Part shown: piece after piece, positions 27,806-36,626 of the stretch | Position numbering within the stretch: the first letter of the stretch is position 1 | How the letters are laid out: each line of letters opens with the position of its first letter | NCBI GenBank assembly: GCA_012800055.1 | Contig: JAAZKA010000053.1 | Location: 1 to 46,911 of the forward strand | Source of the DNA: Clostridiales bacterium | GTDB lineage: Bacteria > Bacillota > Clostridia > Oscillospirales > QAMX01 | DNA length: 46,911 nt | Direction of reading: 5' to 3' | The notes under the pieces: model-generated | Seen by the model: the letters and a program-made list of their open reading frames with translations, nothing else | Told to the model about the DNA's origin: nothing | Database searches by the model: none | Translations under genes and position numbers: made by a program

Positions 27806-29218
27806 TTACGAGCGCTCCGGGACGCCGAGTGCCTGGAGGTGATGGCCGATGTGGGATTCGACGGCGGCGGCGTACTCGTCGGCGTATTTGCGCCAGAACG
27901 TGTAGAGGCGGTTATGGAAGCGCGGGTCGGAGAGGATGAGGCCATAGGTGATATGAATGAGCTGACGGGCGTCGTTCTGGGTGAACAGCGCAGGGAGCTC
28001 AGCGTCGGAGAGTGTTGCAAGGTCCGGAATTTTTGTAAGGTCGGTGGTGACATGGTAGTAGGTACTGGCTTCGGCGAAGGCTTCGAGGGCGTAGGCATGG
28101 ATCTCACGGTAAAGGGCGGGGTCATGGACCGCGACAACGCGCATGGCCTCAAGCCAGTTGGTGCCAGCGGTCTTGACGTGGAAAACGCCGTTGGTATTCC
28201 TGCCGACGGACGGAAAGACGCTGAACTTGTCCGAACCGGAGTGGACGCTGATCTTATAACCGAAGTGACGGGCAATGCGGGCATGGTCGTGCATCTCGGC
28301 GTCGAACTGCTGAAGGTCGCCGATGTAGTCTACGCCCTTCTGGAACTCTCCACAGAAACGCGGGGCTATCGTCGCGATTTTCACACCACGGCGGGTCAGC
28401 TCATTGGCGACAAAGAAGTGCTGCAGCGGAGTGGTGGGTGTGGCAGTCTCGTCGATGGATATTTCAAAGTCGGCTTTCGCGCCGCCTTCCTTAAAAAAGC
28501 GGTCGTAGATGGATGCCGCGAAGTCGATGGCTTCTCCATAAATGTAGACGATCTTTGCGAGCTCTTCCTTCGAGAAGGTCAGTTTCAGACCTTCGCCGAC
28601 GTCGAAGGTTTTACTGAGGTAACGTTCCTCGTACTCCGGGCACTCGACGCTGCTGCCGTCTCCCTTAATATGCTCGGAGCAGTCGAGCGTGATCATCGTG
28701 AAGCCGAGGCCGAGCGCGTACTCCACGTCTTCGGGCTTTTTGAGGTGGTCGCCGTCAGCGCCGAAGCCTTTTTCGAAGCCCTCGCGATAGACGGCAAAGG
28801 TAGCTGCGTCGAGGACGTCCTTGTAGGTGCGATGGGTCAGGTTCAGCTCACGGATGCTCTGCTGCGCGAGGACGGGCAGAGCGTCGTACTTCTCGAAGAC
28901 GCGGAGGTGTCCGGGGCCTGCGATTCCGAGGCGGTCACCGACGCCGACGGTACGCGGATAGGAGAGGACGGGTACGGGCGCGGTGAACGGAAAGTTCGCG
29001 CGGAGGAATCCGGCGCTCTTATGGTCGCATTCCGCGACGGTCACACCGCAGCGGGTTTTGCCCTCGAGGGCGGACTTGCCGACGCAGACGAGTACATCGG
29101 CGTCGCCGGCGTTGGCCATAAAGACAGTGGAGTCACCCAGGGCACGCACGGACTTGGGGTAGACGCCGTACTTTGCAAACTCCGTACAGCCGCCGGTTAC
29201 GAAGGGTTTGTAATTCAT
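27806..29218 (-). CDS. Tagaturonate epimerase family protein (UxaE-like)
   Basis: About 470 residues. The whole length resembles the UxaE family, whose Thermotoga member interconverts D-tagaturonate and D-fructuronate in hexuronate breakdown. Characteristic parts are SIDETATPTTPLQHFFVANEL, IAPRFCGEFQKGVDYIGD with acidic and histidine residues that could hold a metal, and KISVHSGSDKFSVFPS. The start at 29218 has GAGGAG 7 bases upstream; a frame extension to 29233 overlaps that site. No uronate isomerase or reductase is in the window, so the pathway assignment rests on family alone. It has its own promoter. Confidence 0.78.
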   Translation of the reverse strand: MNYKPFVTGGCTEFAKYGVYPKSVRALGDSTVFMANAGDADVLVCVGKSALEGKTRCGVTVAECDHKSAGFLRANFPFTAPVPVLSYPRTVGVGDRLGIAGPGHLRVFEKYDALPVLAQQSIRELNLTHRTYKDVLDAATFAVYREGFEKGFGADGDHLKKPEDVEYALGLGFTMITLDCSEHIKGDGSSVECPEYEERYLSKTFDVGEGLKLTFSKEELAKIVYIYGEAIDFAASIYDRFFKEGGAKADFEISIDETATPTTPLQHFFVANELTRRGVKIATIAPRFCGEFQKGVDYIGDLQQFDAEMHDHARIARHFGYKISVHSGSDKFSVFPSVGRNTNGVFHVKTAGTNWLEAMRVVAVHDPALYREIHAYALEAFAEASTYYHVTTDLTKIPDLATLSDAELPALFTQNDARQLIHITYGLILSDPRFHNRLYTFWRKYADEYAAAVESHIGHHLQALGVPERS

Positions 29219-29250
29219 ACGCAATCTCCTCATCGTTATAAGATCGTTTT

Positions 29251-29279
29251 ATTATATCACGAATTACGGAACTTGACAA
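29251..29279 (-). promoter_or_regulatory. Sigma-A promoter for the UxaE-like gene
   Basis: On the minus strand TTGTCA (29279-29274), 17 bases, TATAAT (29256-29251), about 33 bases before the start codon. Confidence 0.75.
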
Positions 29280-29293
29280 GCCCCGGCCAGTAA

Positions 29294-29316
29294 ATTGTGT
29301 TCGCTTATTGTGTTCG
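29294..29316 (-). promoter_or_regulatory. Tandem 10-base repeat upstream of the epimerase promoter (possible operator)
   Basis: ATTGTGTTCG occurs at 29294-29303 and 29307-29316, a 13-base period, about 15 bases upstream of the epimerase -35 box. An inverted relative, CGAACACCAT, lies at 29352-29361. The arrangement fits an activator or repressor site, but no regulator gene is adjacent. Confidence 0.4.
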
Positions 29317-29409
29317 GATGTCAATCATCGGAAAAAATCACCGTGCAGCGGCGAACACCATGACGACCTCGAGCGGCTTCTTTCACTCTTCCATTGTACC
29401 TCAACTTGC

Positions 29410-29438
29410 TTGACAAACACGGCGGGATATGGTATAGT
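29410..29438 (+). promoter_or_regulatory. Strong sigma-A promoter for the small RNA unit
   Basis: Perfect TTGACA (29410-29415), 17 bases, TATAGT (29433-29438) with TGG before it. It is the closest match to consensus in the window. Confidence 0.8.
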
Positions 29439-29444
29439 TAGGAT

Positions 29445-29568
29445 GCTGAGCAACGGATGCCACGGGGGTTTGTTTTGAAGACATACACCCCACGTTAACG
29501 GGCAGCCATACCCTCGGTGTTGTGCTAAGAATTCAGCCGCGACCTTGGACCGGGGGCGGCTATTTTCC
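29445..29568 (+). ncRNA. Candidate structured small RNA (possibly 6S-like)
   Basis: About 125 bases between a near-consensus promoter and a terminator hairpin, with no open frame or ribosome binding site. The ends of the body pair (GCTGA at 29445-29449 with TCAGC at 29533-29537), the next AGC/GCT and AAC/GTT pairs extend this arm, and inner TGCC/GGCA and GGGG/CCCC pairs make a long, bulged rod. The terminator uses AGCCGC (29535-29540) and GCGGCT (29556-29561) followed by ATTTTCC, so it competes with the closing stem. A bulged rod with its own promoter suggests 6S RNA, though it is shorter than usual. A T-box for gltX was considered but the conserved T-box core is not evident. Confidence 0.5.
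29535..29566 (+). terminator. Terminator of the small RNA unit
   Basis: AGCCGC and GCGGCT enclose a GC-rich loop and are followed by TATTTTCC. Confidence 0.6.
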
Positions 29569-29712
29569 TATCGTCCCATTATTCTTCATAGTTTCACTCT
29601 CTTTTTGACAAGGGAACGTTGCCGCCTGCCGAAACACCCACACTTACCGTACAAAAAAGCACCTGCATCTGACCAAACCCAACCTTTAATACGCAAAACC
29701 GGAGGTCACATT

Positions 29713-31350
29713 ATGGATACCGCAGCCCTCGCCGCGCTCCTGTTCTCACACATAACCGCGTCTCCCGCAGATATGGAGGCACGTTTCCCGCGCCGTACTC
29801 TCCCCGACGGCGCACGCGTCACGCGCATCGCACCCTCTCCCACCGGTTTTTTACACATCGGCGCGCTTTTCAGCGCGCTCACCGACGAACGCCTCGCCCA
29901 CCTCTCCGGCGGCGTCTTCTATCTGCGCATCGAGGATACCGACCGCAAGCGCGAGGTGCCCGGCGCCGTCGAGGCTTATATCCGCAACTTTGACCGTTAT
30001 GGCTTGACCTTCGACGAGGGCGTCACCATCGACGGCGATACCGGTTCCTACGGCCCCTATCGCCAGTCCCAACGTACCGAAATCTACCAGACCTTCGCCA
30101 AGTGGCTCGTCGAACAGGGACGTGCCTACCCCTGCTTCTGCACCGAGGATGAGCTGAATGCCATGCGCGAGCAGCAGGAGACCGAAAAGATCACGCCCGG
30201 CTATTACGGCACGTGGGCCGTCTGGAGAGACGCCGACGAGACCGCCGTCCGCGAAAAGCTCGCTGTCGGTGTTCCTTATGTCATACGCTTTAAATCCCTC
30301 GGCGATCCCGAGAGGCGCATCAAGTTCACCGACCAGATCAAGGGCGCGCTTGAATTCCCCGAGAACGACCAGGATATCGTGCTCCTGAAGTCCGACGGCA
30401 TCCCCACCTATCACTTTGCCCACGTCGTCGACGATCACCTGATGGGTACTACCCACGTGGTACGCGGCGAGGAGTGGCTCGCGTCTCTGCCCGTACACCT
30501 CGAAATTTTCCGCGCGATGGGCTGGAAGCCGCCGAAGTTCTGCCATACCGCCACCATCATGAAGCTCGACGGTTCCTCCAAGCGCAAGATCTCCAAGCGC
30601 AAGGATCCCGAGGCCGATCTTGAATGGTATTCCCGCGAGGGTTATCCCCCCGAGAGCGTCCGTGAATACGTCATGACGCTGCTCAACTCCAATTTCGAGG
30701 ACTGGCGCCGTGACCACGCAGCCGAGGACCTCACCGCGTTCCCGTTCTCATTGAATAAGATGAGCGTCTCCGGCGCACTGTTCGATCTGCAGAAGCTCGC
30801 CGACGTCTCGAAGAACGTCGTCTGCCGCATGTCCGCCGCACAGGTCTATCAGAGTGCCGCGGCGTGGGCAAAGGAATACTCTCCCGATTTCCACGCGCTT
30901 CTGACCCGTGACCCTGCCTACTCCACCGCCATCCTCAACATCGGCCGCGAAGACCCCAAGCCCCGGCGCGACTATGGCGTCTGGTCGGAGTTGCCCGCGT
31001 ATATGAGCTTCTTCTTCGACGAAACCTTCACCCCCGGCGGCGAGTATCCCGCGAACCTCACCGCCGATGACCATCGCGCAATACTCACTCGCTTCCTGGA
31101 AACCTACTGCGCGGACGACGATGTCAATGCATGGTTTGATAAGCTCAAGGCGATTGCCGCGGAACTGGGACTCGCGCCGGATACGAAGACCTTCCGCAAG
31201 AATCCCGGCGCCTACCGCGGACATGTCGGCGACGTGAGTATGGTGCTGCGTGTCGCGGTCACCGGCCGGAATAACGCGCCTGACCTCTACAGCGTCATGC
31301 GCATCCTCGGCGCCGAACGAACTCTCGCGCGCGTGAGAGCGGCGTTATGA
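29713..31350 (+). CDS. gltX: Glutamate--tRNA ligase
   Basis: Charges tRNA-Glu (and often tRNA-Gln in bacteria lacking GlnRS). 545 residues from the ATG at 29713, chosen because GGAGG lies 8 bases upstream. The class I motifs are clear: SPTGFLHIG (HIGH region) near residue 47 and KRKISKRKDP (KMSKS region). A 40-residue extension precedes the catalytic domain, as in other long clostridial GltX proteins. Coding is strongly C-ending, like dnaB. A long leader without a promoter of its own separates it from the small RNA terminator, so the promoter may be the one at 29410 by read-through. Confidence 0.96.
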   Translation: MDTAALAALLFSHITASPADMEARFPRRTLPDGARVTRIAPSPTGFLHIGALFSALTDERLAHLSGGVFYLRIEDTDRKREVPGAVEAYIRNFDRYGLTFDEGVTIDGDTGSYGPYRQSQRTEIYQTFAKWLVEQGRAYPCFCTEDELNAMREQQETEKITPGYYGTWAVWRDADETAVREKLAVGVPYVIRFKSLGDPERRIKFTDQIKGALEFPENDQDIVLLKSDGIPTYHFAHVVDDHLMGTTHVVRGEEWLASLPVHLEIFRAMGWKPPKFCHTATIMKLDGSSKRKISKRKDPEADLEWYSREGYPPESVREYVMTLLNSNFEDWRRDHAAEDLTAFPFSLNKMSVSGALFDLQKLADVSKNVVCRMSAAQVYQSAAAWAKEYSPDFHALLTRDPAYSTAILNIGREDPKPRRDYGVWSELPAYMSFFFDETFTPGGEYPANLTADDHRAILTRFLETYCADDDVNAWFDKLKAIAAELGLAPDTKTFRKNPGAYRGHVGDVSMVLRVAVTGRNNAPDLYSVMRILGAERTLARVRAAL

Positions 31351-31470
31351 CGGAACCGACATCCGCACCGGTATTCACTTTGGAACACGCGGCGTACCGG
31401 GCGTGAACGGATATAGGAAAGCCCCTGTGGATAAAGGTTAATCGTGATCAATAACGATCCTGCGATGAGG

Positions 31471-31515
31471 GCAGAAGACGGCGTGACTTTCGGGTCACGC
31501 CGTCTTCTGCGTTTT
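31471..31515 (+). terminator. Rho-independent terminator after gltX
   Basis: Perfect 17-bp stem (31471-31487 with 31494-31510), TTTCGG loop, and a GTTTTC tail. It separates gltX from the converging peptidase gene. Confidence 0.9.
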
Positions 31516-31563
31516 CAATTATCGGCATCAGCTCCGATACCTTGATTTACCGTTTTACAAGCG

Positions 31564-33318
31564 CTAACGCAGTGTGACGTACCCGCAGCGACATAAATCT
31601 TTGTAAAACGCCGCAAACTGCTTCCATAACGGTTCCGACATCTCCGTTCCGCATTCCGCCGCCGTGAGCGTGTATATCTGCCACAGGCTGCGATTCCCGT
31701 CCGTCCAGGAGATCGGTTTATCTAAAGTAAACGGGAACGCCTTTCGGTACGTTTCCGCAAGCTCCGGCGCACCGCTGAGAGTGAACCAGCCCTTTGTCGT
31801 GCGCACGGGAATGATGCCGCTGTCCGACGCCGCGTACGCTGCCGGTTCGGGATACGCAACGCGCTCCGGCTCGAACTTCCCGCCGAGGAAGCGCGCGAGC
31901 GACCGTTCGGCAATATTCCGTACCTCCTGCGCGAGCGCTCCTTCCAGGTTCCGCGAGACACGCGCTGTCAGTGTCTGATAATATGGCAAATCGGAGGGCA
32001 ACGCTTCAGCGAGCTTCAGCAGAAAGGTTCCCAGCAGAATGCAGGAGCGCCGGAGTACGTTCCGGTCAATCGTCTCCGGCGTATCGCCTGAGGTGTGGTA
32101 ACGCAATGCCGGTGAGATGATGTATCCGACGGTCGGGATGCCGAGAGAGGGTTCACCAATGACGTTGTCGCTTCCGCTCCGGAACGGCATGTCCGACCAG
32201 GGAAACGGGTCCTTATCGGCGTACGCGGCAAAGATGTCGCTGATCAGCGTATCCGCAAGTGACGCGTTTCCCAGCGGTGCGTGCCAAAGCTCGCTCTTTG
32301 TTCGCTCGGTGATGTCGCAGCCGATCATATCCCCGACGACGCCGAAAACGGTTCTTTCGGCGATCTCCGGGTGACTCTCGAGAAACGCAGCCGAGCCGGT
32401 ACACTCGTCTCCCATCGCAAAGCGGATCGAGCGCGCCGGACGCGGGAGTGTCCCGGCTTTGATCGCGGCTGTCAGACACGCCGCGATCTCCAAAGAGACG
32501 GCGCAGCCAGACGCGTTGTCATTCGCGCCCGGCTCGTAGAGATGCCCATAAATCAGCAGCTCTCCGGCATCCGGGTCCGTCCCCGGGAGAAGTCCGGATA
32601 CGGTGTACTTGACGCCGTCGTACCGCGTGCAGTCCGTATATGCGTGCAGCGTGACGCTGCCGCGCTCGCGGATACGTTCGCGCAGTCTGTCGGCGTTTTC
32701 CGGTGAGAGAGAAAAGCCGATCAGTCCCGTGCCATCCCTGTTCACTCCGCCAAGCGTGCTGCCGTCCCAGCGGGAGATTCCGCGCATTTCATCCCGGCTG
32801 TCGCGCGTGCCGGGAAACAGCGGGAAGTAGTCCGACAGGATGCCGACCGCGCCGGTGTCCACGGCGAGCCGCGCGACACGTCCCGGTTCCCGCGAGGTCA
32901 GCAGAAACTTACCGCGCAGTGACTCCGCATCCGCCTTCTCCGGCTCCTCGACTTCCACGACCTGCGCGGTGATGCCGTCCTTCGGTGTTGCCGCACTGTA
33001 CATCATCAGCGAACACGGCGTGCGCTCGTAGTCCGCGTAGAGGAAACCGTCGGATGTATCGGTCAATAAGCCGCGTCTCGCGTCCCAGGCGCGCTGGAGA
33101 TGAAAGCCCCCATAGGCGCTCTTGCCGTCGGCGCACAGCGGCAGCAGCTCCACCTGCGTCAGTCCCAGCGAACGCATTTGATCCGCACAATACTCCGCCG
33201 TACGCGCAAACGCGTCGAAGTTGAACAGCCGGTCATGATTGTAAATATTTACCAGATAATCGAAGCAGCGGTCGATATCGACGGCATTCCCGAAAAACGC
33301 GAAATATTTCTCAAACAT
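31564..33318 (-). CDS. M28-like metallopeptidase
   Basis: About 584 residues. The central region carries IYGHLYEPGANDNASGCAVSLE with the first zinc ligands (H, D), FAMGDECTGSAAF with the catalytic acidic residue, GDMIGCDI, and a later RYHTSGDTPETID histidine, which is the M28 order. A PA-like domain lies between residues about 115 and 200. No signal peptide is visible, so it is likely cytosolic, unlike many M28 enzymes. The start at 33318 follows AAAGGAC at 12 bases; an ATG ten codons earlier is possible. It is the last gene of a three-gene unit with the NlpC-like and GH35 genes. Confidence 0.8.
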   Translation of the reverse strand: MFEKYFAFFGNAVDIDRCFDYLVNIYNHDRLFNFDAFARTAEYCADQMRSLGLTQVELLPLCADGKSAYGGFHLQRAWDARRGLLTDTSDGFLYADYERTPCSLMMYSAATPKDGITAQVVEVEEPEKADAESLRGKFLLTSREPGRVARLAVDTGAVGILSDYFPLFPGTRDSRDEMRGISRWDGSTLGGVNRDGTGLIGFSLSPENADRLRERIRERGSVTLHAYTDCTRYDGVKYTVSGLLPGTDPDAGELLIYGHLYEPGANDNASGCAVSLEIAACLTAAIKAGTLPRPARSIRFAMGDECTGSAAFLESHPEIAERTVFGVVGDMIGCDITERTKSELWHAPLGNASLADTLISDIFAAYADKDPFPWSDMPFRSGSDNVIGEPSLGIPTVGYIISPALRYHTSGDTPETIDRNVLRRSCILLGTFLLKLAEALPSDLPYYQTLTARVSRNLEGALAQEVRNIAERSLARFLGGKFEPERVAYPEPAAYAASDSGIIPVRTTKGWFTLSGAPELAETYRKAFPFTLDKPISWTDGNRSLWQIYTLTAAECGTEMSEPLWKQFAAFYKDLCRCGYVTLR

Positions 33319-33405
33319 ACACGATTGCGGTCCTTTCAACGGTATCAAATGGCTGGAGATTCCGGATTGCTGTTTTTGTCAATGCGGGACGGAAACTCGT
33401 CCGAC

Positions 33406-34626
33406 TCACACATGAATCAACAGCGGCGGTGAGGCCATCCGCCCGTACTCGTTCTCACTGTAGAGCTTGAGAAGACACTCTCCTGAATAGCCGGTCGTGA
33501 ATACCGCAGCTCCGGCAGCTTTTTCCGCGTCGGTCAGCAGCCGCTGTTCAAAGGGGACGAAGTTCGGTGTCTGAAGCGATAAATAGATCGGCTGACAAAA
33601 CTCACCGCTGCTGAACCGCAGCTCTACACAGCCGGGTCTTACCGTATACTCCGTGATTTCAGCGGGCTTTATCACCTGCCAATACTCCCGCGCGTTCTGT
33701 GAACTCGCTCTGTAAAAACCCGGAACAAGTCCGAACAGCTTCTTCACCGTTCCGGCCTCCGCAGTAAACGCCGTCACCTTTTCATAATCCCTGCAGAACC
33801 GCTCGACGGTAACCTCGCCCGCGTCCTTCACATAGAGGCTCACGGCCTCCCCGAACCGGTAATTCGCGTCGCAGCCGTACCCGCACATGATCCCGCCCAC
33901 TCTTCGAGGCTCCACACTCTCAGGCGCCGGTACAGAATCGAGCTGCCTGTAACGGTACACCACATAACTCCCGTTGTTTCCTCTGAGCGTCGCATTGAAT
34001 TCCTCGGCGGTATACCGTGTGCGCTTGACCACGGGAGGACAGCCCTCCGTGATCTCAACCGTCGTCACCTTTCCGGAGCCATCGCGCTCAAGGCCGGTGA
34101 TCAGACGGACATGACCGCCTGTCGCCACTCCGCCGCACGACGGATATCCTTCGCTCCGCGTTGTGACCGGCGCATCGCAGAGTGCAAGTCCGTCCGCGTC
34201 CTGAAGCGGTATCGGATAAAACTCCGGCGCGCAGCAAAACTCGTGCGTGGAGCGGTGCATCGGAAGCGCTAACGCGTAGTTTACGAAAGCGCTGCACACA
34301 GTGCCGTAATAAAGATAGGTATTTCTGATTTCCGCGTGGTATGCCGCATCCTCCGGGTTTGACGTATCGCGCGTATAGAGGACGCCGCGCGCGTTGTCAA
34401 GCGCCGACAAGAAGGTGGTCAGACGGATATCCCGTCCGATAAATTTGTCCTCCACTCTGACCGACGAGTACGGCACGCCCCGGACAGGCTTCGTACTCCC
34501 TGTTTCAGGAGCTCTTTGATAATAGCCCTTATTGTTGACTGTAAGCCCGGCTGCCGGCTGCCAGACAAGCTCCGCCAGCTGTGCCGCCCTCGCGAGCGCG
34601 TTCTCAAGTCCGCTGTGTTTGTTCAT
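33406..34626 (-). CDS. NlpC/P60- or CHAP-like protein of unknown function
   Basis: 406 residues. I do not recognise a named family. The segment YYGTVCSAFVNYALALP followed about 50 residues later by GGVATGGHVRLITGLE has the Cys-then-His layout of papain-like amidases (NlpC/P60, CHAP). A C-terminal half with beta-sheet character (residues about 240-400) could be a sandwich domain. It has no signal peptide, so a wall-lytic role from outside is unlikely. It lies between a GH35 gene (65-base gap) and an M28-like gene (about 90-base gap), which suggests joint processing of an imported substrate. Confidence 0.6.
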   Translation of the reverse strand: MNKHSGLENALARAAQLAELVWQPAAGLTVNNKGYYQRAPETGSTKPVRGVPYSSVRVEDKFIGRDIRLTTFLSALDNARGVLYTRDTSNPEDAAYHAEIRNTYLYYGTVCSAFVNYALALPMHRSTHEFCCAPEFYPIPLQDADGLALCDAPVTTRSEGYPSCGGVATGGHVRLITGLERDGSGKVTTVEITEGCPPVVKRTRYTAEEFNATLRGNNGSYVVYRYRQLDSVPAPESVEPRRVGGIMCGYGCDANYRFGEAVSLYVKDAGEVTVERFCRDYEKVTAFTAEAGTVKKLFGLVPGFYRASSQNAREYWQVIKPAEITEYTVRPGCVELRFSSGEFCQPIYLSLQTPNFVPFEQRLLTDAEKAAGAAVFTTGYSGECLLKLYSENEYGRMASPPLLIHV

Positions 34627-34691
34627 GTGTATATCACCTTCCCTGAATATTTTATCGGCTTATCTGCCGGTTTCCTATGCTGCGGCATCCT

Positions 34692-36503
34692 TTATATCGC
34701 ATGTTCCGGCGCAACCGGTGCCGTCAGCCGAAGGATACCGCCAAACTGAGCGGTCAGGCATTCCGGTGCGCCGTGCAGTTCAAATACCTCGAGTGTATTG
34801 TCCTTATCTTTTAAAAGCTCCCCGGGGACATACAGGCTCATCTGCGGCCCCGTGCACCAGTACCGGCCGATGTTAAATCCGTTGATGCGTACAAAGCCCT
34901 TGCCCCAGCCGTTCACCTCAAAGCAGGTGTCCACACCGGCCTGCGCGTCGAACATGCCCCGGTAGAATGTCGGACGGTTCTGACGAATCCCGCTCACGGG
35001 AGTGTATCGCAGCGGCTTGCGAAAGTCCATCGGCAGCGTGCGAATCTCCCAGCCGAATATCCGCCTGCAGCCGAGCAAAACGGCTTCGTTGATGCCCTTC
35101 CGGTCATACAGCTCTCCGAAAGAAATGCGTCCGAAATTCTCCACCAGGATAGACAGCCGGTCACCTTCGCCAAACTCCGACGTGACCGAAGCACTCTCGC
35201 GGTCGCGGAAGTATTTGCCGATGTATTCCCCGTTGCGGTAGATCAGTGCGCGGTCGGCAAGACCCCGGATGTTCACCGTTTCCTGTCCGACACACCGGCC
35301 GTGCAGTGTGGCCGTGTAGAGGATAAATCCGTAGCCCTGCCCGAAGTATTCCATCGGACGCGGAACCGGTGATTCGAAGACGCCGGCGGATACCGTGTCG
35401 AGGTTGTCCAGAAGATCGCAGGCTTCCGTCAGACGAACCGACAGCTCCTGTGTGGGATGGGCGGGTCGTACGTGCGGACGCGGCGCTCTCCCGAAGAATG
35501 TGTCGAGCAGATCACGTGTAAGGAAATACTTCTCCGACGGAATACCGTCCTCGCTGACCATCGCGTCCACATCATAGCTGGTGACCAGCGGCCGGTAGAT
35601 TTGACGGTCATCCCCGGGACGCGGGGAAAACGTCTTACCGTAATTTGCACCGCTGGTGAAGCCGAAGTTCGTGCCGCCGCAGAACATATAGGAGTTCAGG
35701 CAGCCGCCCAGCTCGTACGCCCGGACAAACCCCCGCGCAATCTCCTCCGGCGCGCGATGGAAAAAGGTCTCGTCGTAATGCGCCGCACGGCCGTTCCAAT
35801 ATTCCCCCGCGAAGGGAATTTGATCCGGGCGTGCTTCCCTGGACGCGGCAAAAGCAATCTCCGTCTCGATGCGGTAGTTGACTCCCGCCCAGATACCCGG
35901 GATGCTGCCGTATTTGCTGTACGCAGCTCCGTAGCCGTCCGTCGTGTAGAGCGGTACATCCACGCCCATCGACCGGTATTTGTCCCGCAGATGCGCAAGA
36001 TATGCGGCGTCATTGCCGTAGGAGCCGTACTCGTTCTCGACGCAGACCGCGATGATACAGCCGCCGCGTGTGGACAGATGCGGCAGGAACACTCTCCCGA
36101 CCGCGTCCAGATAGCGATCTACCGTGGCGATGTAGCGGTCGTCCATGCACCTGACTGCCGCCAGCGGATCGCTCAGCAGCCACCACGGCAGCCCGCCGAA
36201 ATCCATCTCGGAGCAGATGTACGGCCCCGGCCGCAGCATGACCTTCAGCCCGTATTCTTGGCACAGGTTCAGGAACGCGTCAAGATCAAGCCGACCCGTG
36301 AAGTCGAAGCAACCCGGCTCCGGCTCATGCTGATTCCAGGGCATATAGGTCTGGATCGCCGTGAGGCCGAAATCCACAGCCAGCTCCAGACGTCTGCGCC
36401 ACCCGCCCGGCAGCGTGCGGAAATAATGAAAATCGCCGCATATCAGCTCGAAGCATTTCCCGTCCAGCTCGAGGCGGTCCCGAAAGACTTTCAGACAGCT
36501 CAT
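34692..36503 (-). CDS. GH35 beta-galactosidase
   Basis: 603 residues. The TIM barrel begins at once (ELICGDFHYFR, TAIQTYMPWNQHEP, LRPGPYICSEMDFGGLPWWLL). The acid/base is in VCVENEYGSYG (E158) and the nucleophile in PFAGEYWNGRA (E234); YMFCGGTNFGFTSGANY is another GH35 hallmark. C-terminal beta domains follow. No signal peptide, so it acts inside on imported beta-galactosides. The start has GGAGGAG 5 bases upstream, and a promoter lies about 35 bases before it. Confidence 0.92.
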   Translation of the reverse strand: MSCLKVFRDRLELDGKCFELICGDFHYFRTLPGGWRRRLELAVDFGLTAIQTYMPWNQHEPEPGCFDFTGRLDLDAFLNLCQEYGLKVMLRPGPYICSEMDFGGLPWWLLSDPLAAVRCMDDRYIATVDRYLDAVGRVFLPHLSTRGGCIIAVCVENEYGSYGNDAAYLAHLRDKYRSMGVDVPLYTTDGYGAAYSKYGSIPGIWAGVNYRIETEIAFAASREARPDQIPFAGEYWNGRAAHYDETFFHRAPEEIARGFVRAYELGGCLNSYMFCGGTNFGFTSGANYGKTFSPRPGDDRQIYRPLVTSYDVDAMVSEDGIPSEKYFLTRDLLDTFFGRAPRPHVRPAHPTQELSVRLTEACDLLDNLDTVSAGVFESPVPRPMEYFGQGYGFILYTATLHGRCVGQETVNIRGLADRALIYRNGEYIGKYFRDRESASVTSEFGEGDRLSILVENFGRISFGELYDRKGINEAVLLGCRRIFGWEIRTLPMDFRKPLRYTPVSGIRQNRPTFYRGMFDAQAGVDTCFEVNGWGKGFVRINGFNIGRYWCTGPQMSLYVPGELLKDKDNTLEVFELHGAPECLTAQFGGILRLTAPVAPEHAI

Positions 36504-36537
36504 ATTGCTCCTCCGTCATCCTGTTTGAGATAAGTTG

Positions 36538-36566
36538 ATTATACCACCCTTCACGCTTTTTGTAAA
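36538..36566 (-). promoter_or_regulatory. Sigma-A promoter for the GH35 unit
   Basis: On the minus strand TTTACA (36566-36561), 17 bases, TATAAT (36543-36538) with TGG before it. Confidence 0.75.
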
Positions 36567-36610
36567 TGCACAATTCTACGCGGTATATACACAAACCTGT
36601 GCGTATCGCG

Positions 36611-36626
36611 GCATATCTGACGGGGC
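36611..36626 (+). repeat. 16-base word shared with the bofA upstream region
   Basis: GCATATCTGACGGGGC occurs exactly here and at 45552-45567. Loosely similar flanks (CAAAC then TGTG) precede both copies. Confidence 0.6.

Larger units (their letters stand above)
29219..29712. other. Intergenic region with operator-like repeats and a small RNA unit
   Basis: Contains the leftward epimerase promoter, a tandem CGAACACAAT repeat, a strong rightward promoter with a structured transcript and terminator, and a leader of about 145 bases before gltX. No gene is seen. Confidence 0.7.

Noticed and set aside
29445-29712. T-box riboswitch for gltX
   Set aside because: The conserved T-box core and the Stem I motifs are not evident, and the transcript seems too short.
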